Positions 51,866-61,132 of a stretch of 64,000 nt of DNA are shown here, piece after piece. Where the stretch lies: assembly GCA_020848835.1 (NCBI GenBank), contig JADLHJ010000003.1, positions 62,001-126,000 of the forward strand. Direction: 5' to 3'. The notes beneath the pieces are model-generated. The model was not told where the DNA came from, made no database searches, and saw nothing but the letters and a program-made list of their open reading frames with translations. The translations under genes and the position numbers were made by a program. The stretch is from Candidatus Hydrogenedentota bacterium. GTDB taxonomy: Bacteria; Hydrogenedentota; Hydrogenedentia; Hydrogenedentales; SLHB01. How positions within the stretch are numbered: the stretch's first letter is position 1; each line of letters starts with the position of its first letter.

Positions 51866-52419
51866 ATTATTGACAGTCTTGCGCGATGAAAATCGCTATG
51901 CATTGTTATGATTGCACTTAGCGCCACCCCTTGATTCCCCAGCCACACTTCAAGCCCAGCACGTCAATCAAATACCACTCGTTTCGCGTGCGGATTCAAC
52001 TATCAAATGCAAAGGTTCCCAGTTCCGTGCCTCAAAACCGATCGCAATCCAGTCAACTATTGTCGGCTTAATTCGTGACGCGCATTCTCGTTCGCACCTT
52101 CGCACCTTTTCGGCCCCTCGTCTCCAAAACGGCCGATCAGCGTGATCTATGTAATCCGCGGTGAGAAGAGTGCAACGCGTTAGGCTATGAAGTAGATGCG
52201 CAATCACGTCGATCCGGCGCGCCAGGAAACAAGCCCATGCTCGAGAGATGCACAATCCAAATAAGAAGGGCAACAACGTAGATTCGAATTGGAATCGCCT
52301 CTCTTGAGCTAACAAGATCGTGCAGGATTATCCATTAGCGTACGCGTTTCATATTCCGCGCGGGATCGCTATACTGCGATGGCTGTTGCTTGGGGTAATT
52401 GTGCAAGACAAACGGTGTT
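51866..52419. other. Intergenic region before the DUF1592 operon
   Basis: Roughly 550 bases with no supported gene. A 115-codon minus-strand frame (51968-52315) is unconvincing. A possible promoter for the DUF1592 operon is TTTCAT...TATACT (TATACT at 52370-52375, 17-base spacer), of only moderate quality. The segment around 52075-52140 contains short AAGGTGCGA-type tandem units. Confidence 0.45.
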
Positions 52420-54624
52420 ATGAAGAAGTACTCACATTCACTTTCGCCGCTTAGCGTAGCTGCCATCATCGCATCGGCGATGTTTCTCCCCCCGGCTGCC
52501 CGCGCCGAAGGCCCCACCTACGAAAAAGATTTCCAGCCCGTCGTCCAGCAATTCTGTATGCCCTGCCACGACGCCGAACATATCAAAGGCGACCTCGACC
52601 TGGAACGCTTTAAGACCGACAAAGAAGTGATCGATTCGATAGCCATCTGGCAACGCATCGCCAAACGCATCGAGAGCAAGGAGATGCCCCCCCGGCGCAG
52701 TCCCCAGCCCACTGACGAAGAAAAGCAAAAAATGCTCGCGTGGATCGCCACGCTCAAGCCGGACACCATCGACTGCGATCAACTCGCCAGCGAGGAGACC
52801 GCAAGCTGGTACCCCGGTTACGTAATGAGCCGCCGCCTCAACCGCGCCGAATACCAGAACACGCTACGTGACCTGCTGGGCATCGAACTCGACGTAATGC
52901 ACCTCTTCCCCGCCGACGGCGCGGGCGGCGAAGGTTTCGACAACAACGGCAGCTCTCTGTTCCTCTCCGCCATTCAAATTGAAAAGTACCTGGAAGCCGC
53001 GGACCTCGCCGTTGAGACAGCCTTACCAAAAAACAGCCGCATACGTGTTTCCGCTTCGTCTAACTCGAATTCGTATCCCGAAGGGATTACTGCGCGCTTT
53101 CCAAGACGCGCCACGAAATTATCCGAATACGGCGTCTTCTATCCCGAAGGGATTACAGCGCATAGCCCAGGGTTGGCCCGCCGTAGTCGCTTCGACGAAG
53201 GCGGGGCTACCCTGGGTACTAGCACCCCCACATTATCCTCAACCCCGAATGGGGTTGCGGATGGGACACCCAGCGAGATCGAATTCGCCGCTGACAACGA
53301 TTCAATCACCCCGTCGAACAGACTTATCACTGCGGTCCCCAGCCGCAAACTCCCCGCGCGCGACGCTGCCCGCATCGTGCTGACAGACTTCGCCCAACGC
53401 GCATGGCGCAGGCCCATCGCTCCGGAAGAAATCGAAGACCTGCTCGACGCGTTCGACGAAGCGCAAAAGCGCCGCGACGGTTACGAAGAATCGATCAAGT
53501 TCGCGTTCAAGGCCGCGCTTGTTTCACCACACTTTCTCTTCCTCGCCGAGCCCGAACCTGAAACGCCGGGCAACTACGAGCTCGACGATTATCAGCTCGC
53601 AACGCGCCTTTCGTATTTCCTCTGGTCGTCGATGCCCGACGATGAATTGTTTCTACTCGCGTTGCGCGACGAATTGCACAATACCGAGACGCTGCAGAAA
53701 CAGATCGCGCGCATGCTGAAAGACCCCAAAGCAAAAGCCCTCGGCGAACAGTTCGGCCTGCAATGGATGGGCATCACGCAACTTGGCGAAACCACCAAGC
53801 CGGACGCGACACGTTTCCCAGAGTTCGATGAAGCGATGGCGAAGACCATGAAAGATGAGGCCGCGACCTTCTTCACGTACATCGTGCAGGAAGACCGCAG
53901 CCTGCTCGAACTCATCGACGCCCGCTACACCTTCGCAAACGACGGCCTCGCAAAAATCTACGGCCTGGAAAACGTTACCGGCCCGGAACTGCGGAAGGTC
54001 GATCTCGCCGACGAAAACCGCGGCGGCGTGATGGGCATGGCAGCGATGCTGACAATGACCTCGCACCCCTTGCGCACGAGTCCGGTCCTGCGCGGCAAGT
54101 GGGTGCTCGAACAACTGCTCGGCGACCGCGTGCCGCCTCCACCGCCCAACGTGGCGCAACTGCCGGAAGACGATCACCAGCCCGACGGCCTGACCTTCCG
54201 CCAACGGATGGAACTCCACCGCAAGAACCCGGACTGCGCGTCCTGCCACCAGCGCATGGATCCTATCGGCTTCGGCCTCGAAAACTTCGACCCGATCGGC
54301 CGTTGGCGCACCGAGCAGGCGGGGCAGGCGCTGGACGCCTCGGGTGAGTTGCCGGACGGCCGCAAGTTCAATGGACCCAAAGAATTGAAGGCCATCGTCA
54401 TGTCGCAGAAGGACCAGTTCGCCACGAACCTGTCCCGCAAAATGGTCGGCTACGCCCTCGGCCGTTCCCTGACCCAGTACGACGACTGCGTCATCAACAA
54501 CTGCGTCTCCGCCCTCAAAGACTCCGACTACAAGCCATCTGCCATGATTACCCAAATAGTCTTGAGTTACCCCTTCCGTCACCGCTACAGTGGCGGTCAC
54601 GAGGAAAAGACGGCGAAGTCATGA
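52420..54624 (+). CDS. DUF1592-type Planctomycete cytochrome-like protein carrying an in-frame repeat
   Basis: 734 residues from the ATG at 52420, with a signal peptide (~1-28). A cytochrome-like motif CMPCH is at 46-50, then DUF1587 (YQNTLRDLLGIELD...FPADGAGGEGFDNNG), DUF1595 (VLTDFAQRAWRRPIAPEEIEDLL), DUF1592 (YELDDYQLATRLSYFLWSSMPDDELF), DUF1588 (KNPDCASCHQRMDPIGFGLENFDPIGRWR, second CxxCH near 606) and DUF1585 at the end (FATNLSRKMVGYALGRSLT). Residues ~219-280 are translated from a 187-bp multi-hairpin repeat also found at 50494. Their sequence (PEGITARFPRRATK, PEGITAHSPGLARR) has no domain character. Forms a typical pair with DUF1552, here separated by one gene. Confidence 0.93.
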   Translation: MKKYSHSLSPLSVAAIIASAMFLPPAARAEGPTYEKDFQPVVQQFCMPCHDAEHIKGDLDLERFKTDKEVIDSIAIWQRIAKRIESKEMPPRRSPQPTDEEKQKMLAWIATLKPDTIDCDQLASEETASWYPGYVMSRRLNRAEYQNTLRDLLGIELDVMHLFPADGAGGEGFDNNGSSLFLSAIQIEKYLEAADLAVETALPKNSRIRVSASSNSNSYPEGITARFPRRATKLSEYGVFYPEGITAHSPGLARRSRFDEGGATLGTSTPTLSSTPNGVADGTPSEIEFAADNDSITPSNRLITAVPSRKLPARDAARIVLTDFAQRAWRRPIAPEEIEDLLDAFDEAQKRRDGYEESIKFAFKAALVSPHFLFLAEPEPETPGNYELDDYQLATRLSYFLWSSMPDDELFLLALRDELHNTETLQKQIARMLKDPKAKALGEQFGLQWMGITQLGETTKPDATRFPEFDEAMAKTMKDEAATFFTYIVQEDRSLLELIDARYTFANDGLAKIYGLENVTGPELRKVDLADENRGGVMGMAAMLTMTSHPLRTSPVLRGKWVLEQLLGDRVPPPPPNVAQLPEDDHQPDGLTFRQRMELHRKNPDCASCHQRMDPIGFGLENFDPIGRWRTEQAGQALDASGELPDGRKFNGPKELKAIVMSQKDQFATNLSRKMVGYALGRSLTQYDDCVINNCVSALKDSDYKPSAMITQIVLSYPFRHRYSGGHEEKTAKS
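53074..53260. repeat. Multi-hairpin repeat in frame inside the DUF1592 gene
   Basis: TATCCCGAAGGGATTA occurs twice (53074 and 53140), followed by CCCAGGG/CCCTGGG arms (53166 and 53210) and CAACCCCGAATGGGGTTG (53240). The order and spacing of blocks agree with the intergenic copy at 50494. No stop codon is introduced in the DUF1592 frame. Confidence 0.92.
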
Positions 54625-54640
54625 AGAAGCTAGAGCACTC

Positions 54641-55345
54641 ATGAGCCCGAACCTGCATCATATCTCGTACGATGCTGTACTGCATCGCAATGGCCCTGTG
54701 CAGCACGCGGCTCGCTTTGGCGTCGCCGCTTTGGCGATCGTCACTGGGGCAATCTGGATTGCGTTCATTTTGTTTCAATCGGAGTACCAACGGTATGTCA
54801 GCGAAATTACGCCATTTCGTTTCATTCTCTGTTGGCCGGGTTTGATGGCCGTTTTGTATGGCATAAAGTTAGCATGGCATGTTCGTAAAACGGCCATAAC
54901 AAGGGCAATTGGTTATACATTTTTTTGCCTAACGTGTTTTATTTCCCTCCCCGTGTACAATCGTCTCTATTTCGATTTGCCGTCTGAATCAATTTGGCTA
55001 CCTATGCCCATCTCCATATATATATTGGCGATCGTCACGGTGCTTCCTTACATCTGGTTGTCTAAAGCGCTGTTCAGACTGGAGAAACTAGAGTATGGCG
55101 GGCTTTACGAATTGTTCGGAAAGCCATTTGTTTTCTTGATCTCCTTTCTAATTTGCAGCAAGGCTGCGTTTTTGTTGCGCTTCGCTTTCCCGATAGATAT
55201 GGATCATCCCGAACTGGCCACGCCTTTAAACCTTTTGTATATTTTTGGCCCAATCGTATTCGCTTGGTTTCCGTATAGGGTATTTCTAAAGTTACTACGC
55301 ATGACGAAGAATCGTCATGATCACACTGGAACAACACACGCATGA
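54641..55345 (+). CDS. Orphan membrane protein between DUF1592 and DUF1552
   Basis: 234 residues from the ATG at 54641. About six transmembrane helices: FGVAALAIVTGAIWIAFILF, FRFILCWPGLMAVLYGIKLAW, AIGYTFFCLTCFISLPVY, MPISIYILAIVTVLPYIWL, FVFLISFLICSKAAFLLRF and LNLLYIFGPIVFAWFPYRVFL. The stop codon overlaps the DUF1552 ATG (ATGA). Codon and base use is visibly more AT-rich than in either neighbour. No family is recognised. Co-translation with DUF1552 suggests a linked role, but recent insertion is also possible. Confidence 0.75.
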   Translation: MSPNLHHISYDAVLHRNGPVQHAARFGVAALAIVTGAIWIAFILFQSEYQRYVSEITPFRFILCWPGLMAVLYGIKLAWHVRKTAITRAIGYTFFCLTCFISLPVYNRLYFDLPSESIWLPMPISIYILAIVTVLPYIWLSKALFRLEKLEYGGLYELFGKPFVFLISFLICSKAAFLLRFAFPIDMDHPELATPLNLLYIFGPIVFAWFPYRVFLKLLRMTKNRHDHTGTTHA

Positions 55346-56700
55346 GCAGTAAGAAGTGGCAGATTTCCCGGCGGACGATGTTGCGCGGTATGGGCGCGGC
55401 GATTGCCTTGCCGTTGTTGGATGCGATGGTGCCATCCCGCGCGTATGCGGCGAAGAAAGCCGCGAAGGCGCCGGTGCGCATGGCGTGCATGTATTTCCCA
55501 AACGGCGTGTGGATGGACACGTGGATTCCGAAAGCTGCGGGTGCTGAATACGAACTGCCTTACGCGCTGGAACCGCTCGCGGAGTTTAAGCAGGCCTTCA
55601 ATATTTTCTCGGGCCTGGACAAAGCGCAGAGCAAAGAAGGTGACGGGCATTACGCGAAGACCGCGAACTTCCTCACCGGCCTGAAAGTCACCAAGACCAC
55701 CGGCAAAGACATTAGCGTCGGCGGCATTTCGATGGACCAGCTTGCGTCACAACACGTCGGCAGCAATACGCCCTTGCCCTCGCTCGAACTCGGCATTGAC
55801 CCCGTCATCTCCGGCATCGACAGCAACGTCGGCTTCACGCGTCTCTACGGTTCTTACATTTCCTGGCGCTCAGCGAATGTGCCGGTTGCAAAGGAGATCA
55901 ACCCGCGGTTCGTGTATGAACGCCTCTTCGGCAACAACGGCGAGAACGGCAGCAAACGTCAGGCGAAGGAATACCAGAGCCTGCTCGACAGGGCGCTCGA
56001 AGATGCCACCACGCTGCGTAACAAACTCGGTCGCGACGATCAGGTAAAGCTCGACGAGTACCTCGAATCCGTGCGCGCCGTGGAGAAACGCATCGAGTTC
56101 GGCCTGAACAAAAAGCACACCGATTGGAAGCCAAATAAAGATGTGAAGATTCCCGAACCGCCGGACGCCAAACCGCCCGCGAGTTTCCAGGATCACGTCA
56201 AGCTCATGCTAGATCTCATGGTGCTCGCGTTCCAAACGGATTCGACGCGCGTGCAGTCGTTCATGTTCGCGAATGACGTCTCCGGCCGTAACTTCTCGTT
56301 CCTGCCCGGCGTGTCCGGCGGGCACCACGACATGTCGCACCATGAGAACAAAGAAGAAAAGATCAAGCAATACCGCGAGATCAACCGTTGGCACACCGCG
56401 CAACTCGCCTACCTGCTCGGCAAAATGCGCGACGTAAAAGAAGGCGAAGGCACACTGCTCGACAACAGCATGATCCTCTTCGGCTCCAGCATCTCCGACG
56501 GCAACCGCCACGATCCGAACAACCTGCCCATCGTTGTCGCGGGCAACGCAGGCGGCGCATTCAAAACCGGCCAACACATCGCCAGCGAAAAAGGCACCCC
56601 GCTTTGCAACCTCTACCTAACCATGCTAGGCGCCATGGGCGTACCCGACAAACACTTCGGCGACAGCACGGGCAAGATCAAGGACGTGATGATCACGTAG
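55342..56700 (+). CDS. DUF1552 family Tat-exported protein
   Basis: 452 residues. The Tat motif ISRRTMLRGMGAAIALPLLDAM is followed by an AYA cleavage site. The DUF1552 body reads KAPVRMACMYFPNGVWMDTWIPKAAGAEYELPYALEPLAEFKQAFNIFSGL, GHYAKTANFLTG, SVGGISMDQLASQHVG, SLELGIDPVISGID, and FANDVSGRNFSFLPGVSGGHHDMSHHENKEEKIKQY with conserved His residues, then DNSMILFGSSISDGNRHDPNNLPIVVAG. It is the usual partner of DUF1592 proteins in Planctomycetes-like genomes; activity is not established. A palindrome follows the stop codon. Confidence 0.94.
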   Translation: MSSKKWQISRRTMLRGMGAAIALPLLDAMVPSRAYAAKKAAKAPVRMACMYFPNGVWMDTWIPKAAGAEYELPYALEPLAEFKQAFNIFSGLDKAQSKEGDGHYAKTANFLTGLKVTKTTGKDISVGGISMDQLASQHVGSNTPLPSLELGIDPVISGIDSNVGFTRLYGSYISWRSANVPVAKEINPRFVYERLFGNNGENGSKRQAKEYQSLLDRALEDATTLRNKLGRDDQVKLDEYLESVRAVEKRIEFGLNKKHTDWKPNKDVKIPEPPDAKPPASFQDHVKLMLDLMVLAFQTDSTRVQSFMFANDVSGRNFSFLPGVSGGHHDMSHHENKEEKIKQYREINRWHTAQLAYLLGKMRDVKEGEGTLLDNSMILFGSSISDGNRHDPNNLPIVVAGNAGGAFKTGQHIASEKGTPLCNLYLTMLGAMGVPDKHFGDSTGKIKDVMIT

Positions 56701-56701
56701 T

Positions 56702-56720
56702 AGCCGAATTGGATTCGGCT
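56702..56720. repeat. Palindrome directly after the DUF1552 stop codon
   Basis: AGCCGAAT-TGG-ATTCGGCT gives an 8-bp stem two bases after the stop codon. It matches the mpl-associated palindrome at 40306. No U-tract follows. Confidence 0.8.
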
Positions 56721-56797
56721 CACTGGAAGTCCTAGGCCATCATTGTGTAACAATACCCTTCCTCTCGGTGAGTCAGTAACGGCGCGTAGGGTAATTC

Positions 56798-57925
56798 ATG
56801 ACGGTTTGGCAGGTGAATTGGTACTCGATTTTTGCCTATGCGCTGGGTATTTCCTTTGTGGTTTCGGCGCTGCTTACGCACGTCGTCCGCAAACTGGCAA
56901 TTCGCTGGAACGTATTGGACCACCCCGGCGAGCGGAAGATGCAGTCCGAGCCGGTGCCGCTGCTCGGCGGAGTCGCAATTGCGCTCACCTTCTACCTCAT
57001 CATTCTCGGCAACATGCTTGCGCTGCTGTTTGTGCAGAAGCTCAATTGGGAATGGGTACAGGCCAACGTGCTGTCCTTCCTGGGCACGCAGCAGGACGCC
57101 GTGTGGAAGCTAGCGGGGGTTTTCGCGGGCAGCCTCGTGATCGTTATCGTAGGCGTCGTTGATGATCTCTATGCGCTGCGGCCGGAGAAAAAGCTCTTCG
57201 GCCAGATTGCCGCGTCGCTCGTGCTCGTGTTGTGCGGGATTCGCTTCGATTTCTTGAACGACGTGATCGGCAATCACGCGATCATCTCCGGCATTGTCAC
57301 AATCGTATGGGTCATCGCCATGACGAACGCGCTGAACTTTCTGGACAACATGGATGGGCTGTGCGCGGGTGTGTCCGCGATTGCGGCGCTCTCCTTCTTT
57401 GCGTGCGTGCTGCCGAGTTCGCAAACCTTTTTGTGTGTGCTTTTGATGGTATTCGCAGGTGCGGTTTGTGGCTTCCTCTACCATAACTTCAGTCCTGCGC
57501 GGATTTTCATGGGCGATGCGGGTGCGATGTTCTGCGGCTACATCCTTGCAACGGTTGCAGTGCTGGGCACGTTTTACACCGCGGAAGCTACACCGTCGCG
57601 CATTGCGTTGATTGCGCCGGTGCTTGCCCTGAGCGTGCCGATTTTCGACACCATCAGCGTGGTGTTCATCCGCTGGCGCAACGGCGAGTCGATCATGAAA
57701 GGCGACAAACGCCATTTCTCGCACCGGCTCGTTACCGTGGGCATGACCCCGCGTCAGGCCGTCGAATTCATCTACCTCGTCGGCGTTGTGACCGGCCTAG
57801 GTGCAGCCCTGCTCCCGCACGTAAACTTCACCGGGACAATCATCGTTCTAGCCCAAGCGCTCGGCGTATACTTGCTGATTGTTCTGCTGATGAACTCGGG
57901 TAATGGAAAGAATCACTCTCCGTGA
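56798..57925 (+). CDS. Undecaprenyl-phosphate GlcNAc-1-phosphate transferase (WecA/TagO family)
   Basis: 375 residues, about eleven transmembrane helices. Mg-binding Asp pair in VVDDLYALRPEKK near residue 126; NALNFLDNMDGL and FMGDAGAMFCGY are the family's catalytic loops, and GDKRHFSHRLV the sugar-recognition HxH motif. It starts lipid-linked glycan synthesis by moving GlcNAc-1-P or a relative onto undecaprenyl phosphate. Its stop overlaps the O-antigen ligase gene start by four bases (GTGA), and glmM would supply the UDP-sugar precursor. Confidence 0.92.
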   Translation: MTVWQVNWYSIFAYALGISFVVSALLTHVVRKLAIRWNVLDHPGERKMQSEPVPLLGGVAIALTFYLIILGNMLALLFVQKLNWEWVQANVLSFLGTQQDAVWKLAGVFAGSLVIVIVGVVDDLYALRPEKKLFGQIAASLVLVLCGIRFDFLNDVIGNHAIISGIVTIVWVIAMTNALNFLDNMDGLCAGVSAIAALSFFACVLPSSQTFLCVLLMVFAGAVCGFLYHNFSPARIFMGDAGAMFCGYILATVAVLGTFYTAEATPSRIALIAPVLALSVPIFDTISVVFIRWRNGESIMKGDKRHFSHRLVTVGMTPRQAVEFIYLVGVVTGLGAALLPHVNFTGTIIVLAQALGVYLLIVLLMNSGNGKNHSP

Positions 57926-60471
57926 GCAAGACCGAAACTAAATCAATTTCCACTATCCTGAATCTTCCGCCTATTGAAGAATTAATCATTGCTGCGGCAA
58001 TCGGACTCATCATTTTTCTCCGCCCCTTTATCGACGGTGTGACCCATCCCGAATATAACGTGCCATTTACTTGGGCGAGTGGAGCGATCGCCCTGTTCTG
58101 GGGCGTAATGGTACTTATGGGTCGAGCGCAGGTGCGGTTTCTGCTACCAGTCTCCTTGCTCGCTGTATTTCTCTTCATTGCCGTCGCGACCGCGTTCTTT
58201 ACAATTCAATACGACAAGACCTACCGCAGCCTCATTGTTTGGAGCGGCTATCTGCTTCTGTTCTGTGTTACGGCAAACGCATTGCGTTCGCGCGTGTCCA
58301 TAGGAATTGTGCTCGGCGCTTTCGTTGTAGCATCGATGTCCGAGGCCATCTGGGCCGTGTTACAGGTGACTTATACCTTTCCGCTGCAGCGCGCCATGAT
58401 TATGAAAAACCCGGAAATGGCCAATGTCATTTTTGCGCAAGGCGCTGGAACGGATGCGATGCGGGCGCGGCTCGAAAGCAACCGCGCATACGGTACATTT
58501 TTGTTCGCAAACGCGCTGGCCTGCTGGCTAATGGCGGGAATTCCGATCGCGATCGCGAGTACGAACGGTCTCTATCTGCGCCTTTCAGATGCTATGTCCG
58601 AAGTAAAACGTGATCCGAGAATTCTTGTTTCACCGGCTCAGCGCACGTATGCATTGTACGCGACCGTCGTTGTTGGCATTGCATTGTTCGTGGGCATAAC
58701 GGCGTACTATCTCGTTTACTTCGCGCTCGCCTATCAGGAAAACGCGAACATGGGCGACCACTGGGTGCGCTGGATCCTTTACTGCACAATCATTCCACTG
58801 GCGCTCACCATCGCCGCCGGCATGTTCGCCTCCCGTTACGGCGCGCGAGCAATGTTGTACGCATTCGCAGCATCCGTCACAGGACTCTTCGGTATCATTG
58901 CCGTGTATAGCCTTGGCGCAACATACTCGCGCGGTGGCATGCTCGCCTGCGCGGGCGCCCTCGTCGTACTTGTCGCGATGATGTCGGGTTATTTGCGGTT
59001 TCTGCTTCCGAAAGCGGTCGCAAACACGACGACGCTGCTATTCGCGGTTGTCGCAGGGCTGGCGCTTATGCAGCATTCGCTCGCTCAGCCTGCGCCCGCG
59101 GCGCGCGAAGTCAATGCCGCGCCCACCTACGAAAATATTGCCATCGAAGGTCACAATCCGTCGATGGACGCGATGCTTGATCCAAACACGGCGCTTCTCC
59201 GTCTCGGGTATTGGATATCCGGGTTGCATATGCTTGCGGACAAACCAATTACCGGGGTCGGCCTCGGCAATTTTGGTGTAGCGTATCCGCACTATCAGAT
59301 CCTCGGCGCGGGCGACGTGAAACCCGCGCACAACGATTACCTGCAAACGGCGTGCGAGACGGGGATATTCGGGTTGCTAGCGTTTCTTGCCTTCTGGGTA
59401 TACTTCGTTATTCGTAACGGACGCAGCACTCTTCAAGAGGAAGATCGCGCGACGCGCTGGTTCCGCGCGGGAATATTCGCGGCCGTAATTGGCTTCCTGT
59501 TGCATTCGTTTGTGGACTTCAACTTCTTCAATTCAAGCCTCGCCACCATGGCATTTATCTTCGCTGGCATTACCTACGCATTGCTTCCAGAGATTGGCGG
59601 CGTCCCGGCGCCGCGCGCAAAAATTGTCGTCATTGCACTTCTCGCACTTATCGTCTGGGTCGCTTATGCGGGCGTGCGCGTTTCGCGCGTTGACGATGCA
59701 TTACAAGACGACATAGCGCGACGTGCGCGACTCGGAATCGCGGACAAGTTGCTAGATCCTCAAACTTCTTCCGAAAACGCGTCTTTCGGCGCGTTCGAGT
59801 CCGCTGTTGCGATGTTTGTAGAAGACCCAATCGTGCGTGATACGTTCGGAAAGTTGCTGGTTCCTACAGGTGATAACGCGTTTCGCTATCCGAAGCCTGG
59901 CGAAATATTACCGCCTGGCACCCGACGCGTCGTGCCTCCCACTCAGTTTCCTGCGATGCGCAAAGCCGCGCTCGATGCAGTGAAGATTTGGATTGACCGC
60001 TGCATCGCAGCGGACAATGAATTCCCATATGACCCCGAAATGAGCGGTCACATTGTGCAATGGTACGACCGTCTGCGCGCATATTCGCCCGATCCCGCCG
60101 ATCGGATGCGTGCATCCGACGAGTGCATCCGCTGGGCGCAAGCCTGCGTCGATCGCAGTCCAACGCAGTTCAATCATTACCACACGCTTGCGCAAACACT
60201 TTGGTCGCGCGGCGAGATGGAAACACCCACGAAGCAACTCGAGTACTCTGATGCCGCGGTCGCGCAATTGAAACACCGCGCTGAGTTGTATCCAGTGAAG
60301 CCCGTTGTCTGGCGCGAATATGCAGAGAAATGCCAGGCATACGGCGAAGCCTTAAAGAAGGCGGGCGATGCGGCACGCGGTCAGGAACTGATCGACACGG
60401 CAATGCAAGCCAACAAAAAGGCCGATGATCTCGAAGCACAAATTCAAAAGATTGCGCTCGGCCGAGGATAA
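57922..60471 (+). CDS. O-antigen ligase family protein with extended soluble C-terminus
   Basis: 849 residues from a GTG. The first ~550 residues contain about twelve transmembrane helices. The Wzy_C/ligase signature sits in YWISGLHMLADKPITGVGLGNFGVAYPHYQILGAGDVKPAHNDYLQTACETGIFGLLAF. The remaining ~290 residues are soluble and helix-rich (YHTLAQTLWSRGEMETPTKQLEYSDAAVAQLKHRAELYPVKPVVWREYAEKCQAYGEAL), probably TPR-like. It should polymerise or ligate the lipid-linked glycan. It is translationally coupled to the WecA-like transferase. Confidence 0.9.
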   Translation: MSKTETKSISTILNLPPIEELIIAAAIGLIIFLRPFIDGVTHPEYNVPFTWASGAIALFWGVMVLMGRAQVRFLLPVSLLAVFLFIAVATAFFTIQYDKTYRSLIVWSGYLLLFCVTANALRSRVSIGIVLGAFVVASMSEAIWAVLQVTYTFPLQRAMIMKNPEMANVIFAQGAGTDAMRARLESNRAYGTFLFANALACWLMAGIPIAIASTNGLYLRLSDAMSEVKRDPRILVSPAQRTYALYATVVVGIALFVGITAYYLVYFALAYQENANMGDHWVRWILYCTIIPLALTIAAGMFASRYGARAMLYAFAASVTGLFGIIAVYSLGATYSRGGMLACAGALVVLVAMMSGYLRFLLPKAVANTTTLLFAVVAGLALMQHSLAQPAPAAREVNAAPTYENIAIEGHNPSMDAMLDPNTALLRLGYWISGLHMLADKPITGVGLGNFGVAYPHYQILGAGDVKPAHNDYLQTACETGIFGLLAFLAFWVYFVIRNGRSTLQEEDRATRWFRAGIFAAVIGFLLHSFVDFNFFNSSLATMAFIFAGITYALLPEIGGVPAPRAKIVVIALLALIVWVAYAGVRVSRVDDALQDDIARRARLGIADKLLDPQTSSENASFGAFESAVAMFVEDPIVRDTFGKLLVPTGDNAFRYPKPGEILPPGTRRVVPPTQFPAMRKAALDAVKIWIDRCIAADNEFPYDPEMSGHIVQWYDRLRAYSPDPADRMRASDECIRWAQACVDRSPTQFNHYHTLAQTLWSRGEMETPTKQLEYSDAAVAQLKHRAELYPVKPVVWREYAEKCQAYGEALKKAGDAARGQELIDTAMQANKKADDLEAQIQKIALGRG

Positions 60472-60742
60472 ACCTTTGTAATTCTTAGGTTTGGAATTCC
60501 GCCTTCAGGCGGTCTCCGCCCCGCGTCCACGATCTCGACAGTATGCCCATCGCGTGAACGCGGAACTACAAACCAATGCAAATCTTTGTTGATTTCGCTG
60601 CGCTGCCTCTTCGCCGACGCTTTATTGCCCTCCTGCTATCGGCGTAGAAAAGCTAAAGCCGTTGCGTAGCGCCAGCAAAAGCCTTTTCGCGCCGCTTCTC
60701 CTAAGGTACCTGCATTGGGCAGCAACCTTGGGAGACTTTCGC
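60472..60742. other. Intergenic spacer between the ligase and the sigma-like gene
   Basis: Contains CCGCC-TTCA-GGCGG as a small hairpin 30 bases after the ligase stop. No gene, RNA or terminator with a U-tract is seen. Confidence 0.4.
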
Positions 60743-61132
60743 ATGACCGAACGCAGCCGCGCCAGCCGATACGCCGTGTACGTCAACCCGCAACGCATCG
60801 ACCTGCGCACCGTGCGCGAGGCGATGTGGTACGAATCGCCAGAGGAAGTCGAAGCCGGGCTGGAATGGGGCGAGGAAAAGGAGAAGCTGCTGCGCTGGGT
60901 GCAGCGGCAGATGGGGCGCCGCCTGACGAAGCGGGAGCGGAAGTGCATCGAGTTGTACTACTTCAAAGGCTTAACGTGCCGCGAAGTGGGGGAGAAGACG
61001 GGCACCGATCCAAGTTCGGCGTATCGCGCCATTCAGCGCGCCATTCGCAAACTGCACGCAAGCGCGGAGAAGGGCGAAGGAAACCTGGCGCGTGCTATGC
61101 CGAAGGCCCCGCGTTTTCGGAAACCGGACTGA
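60743..61132 (+). CDS. Small sigma-70 region 4-like DNA-binding protein
   Basis: 129 residues from the ATG at 60743 with GGGAG upstream. The only recognisable domain is a helix-turn-helix LTKRERKCIELYYFKGLTCREVGEKTGTDPSSAYRAIQRAIRKL, typical of sigma factor region 4. The preceding 55 residues (SPEEVEAGLEWGEEKEKLLRWVQRQMG) do not look like sigma region 2. It could act as a transcription activator or a stand-alone sigma-4 regulator. The last 38 bases overlap the convergent FMN reductase gene. Confidence 0.78.
   Translation: MTERSRASRYAVYVNPQRIDLRTVREAMWYESPEEVEAGLEWGEEKEKLLRWVQRQMGRRLTKRERKCIELYYFKGLTCREVGEKTGTDPSSAYRAIQRAIRKLHASAEKGEGNLARAMPKAPRFRKPD

Noticed and set aside
51968..52315. A 115-codon minus-strand frame
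   Set aside because: No ribosome-binding site, no family resemblance, and it lies in a spacer with tandem short units.
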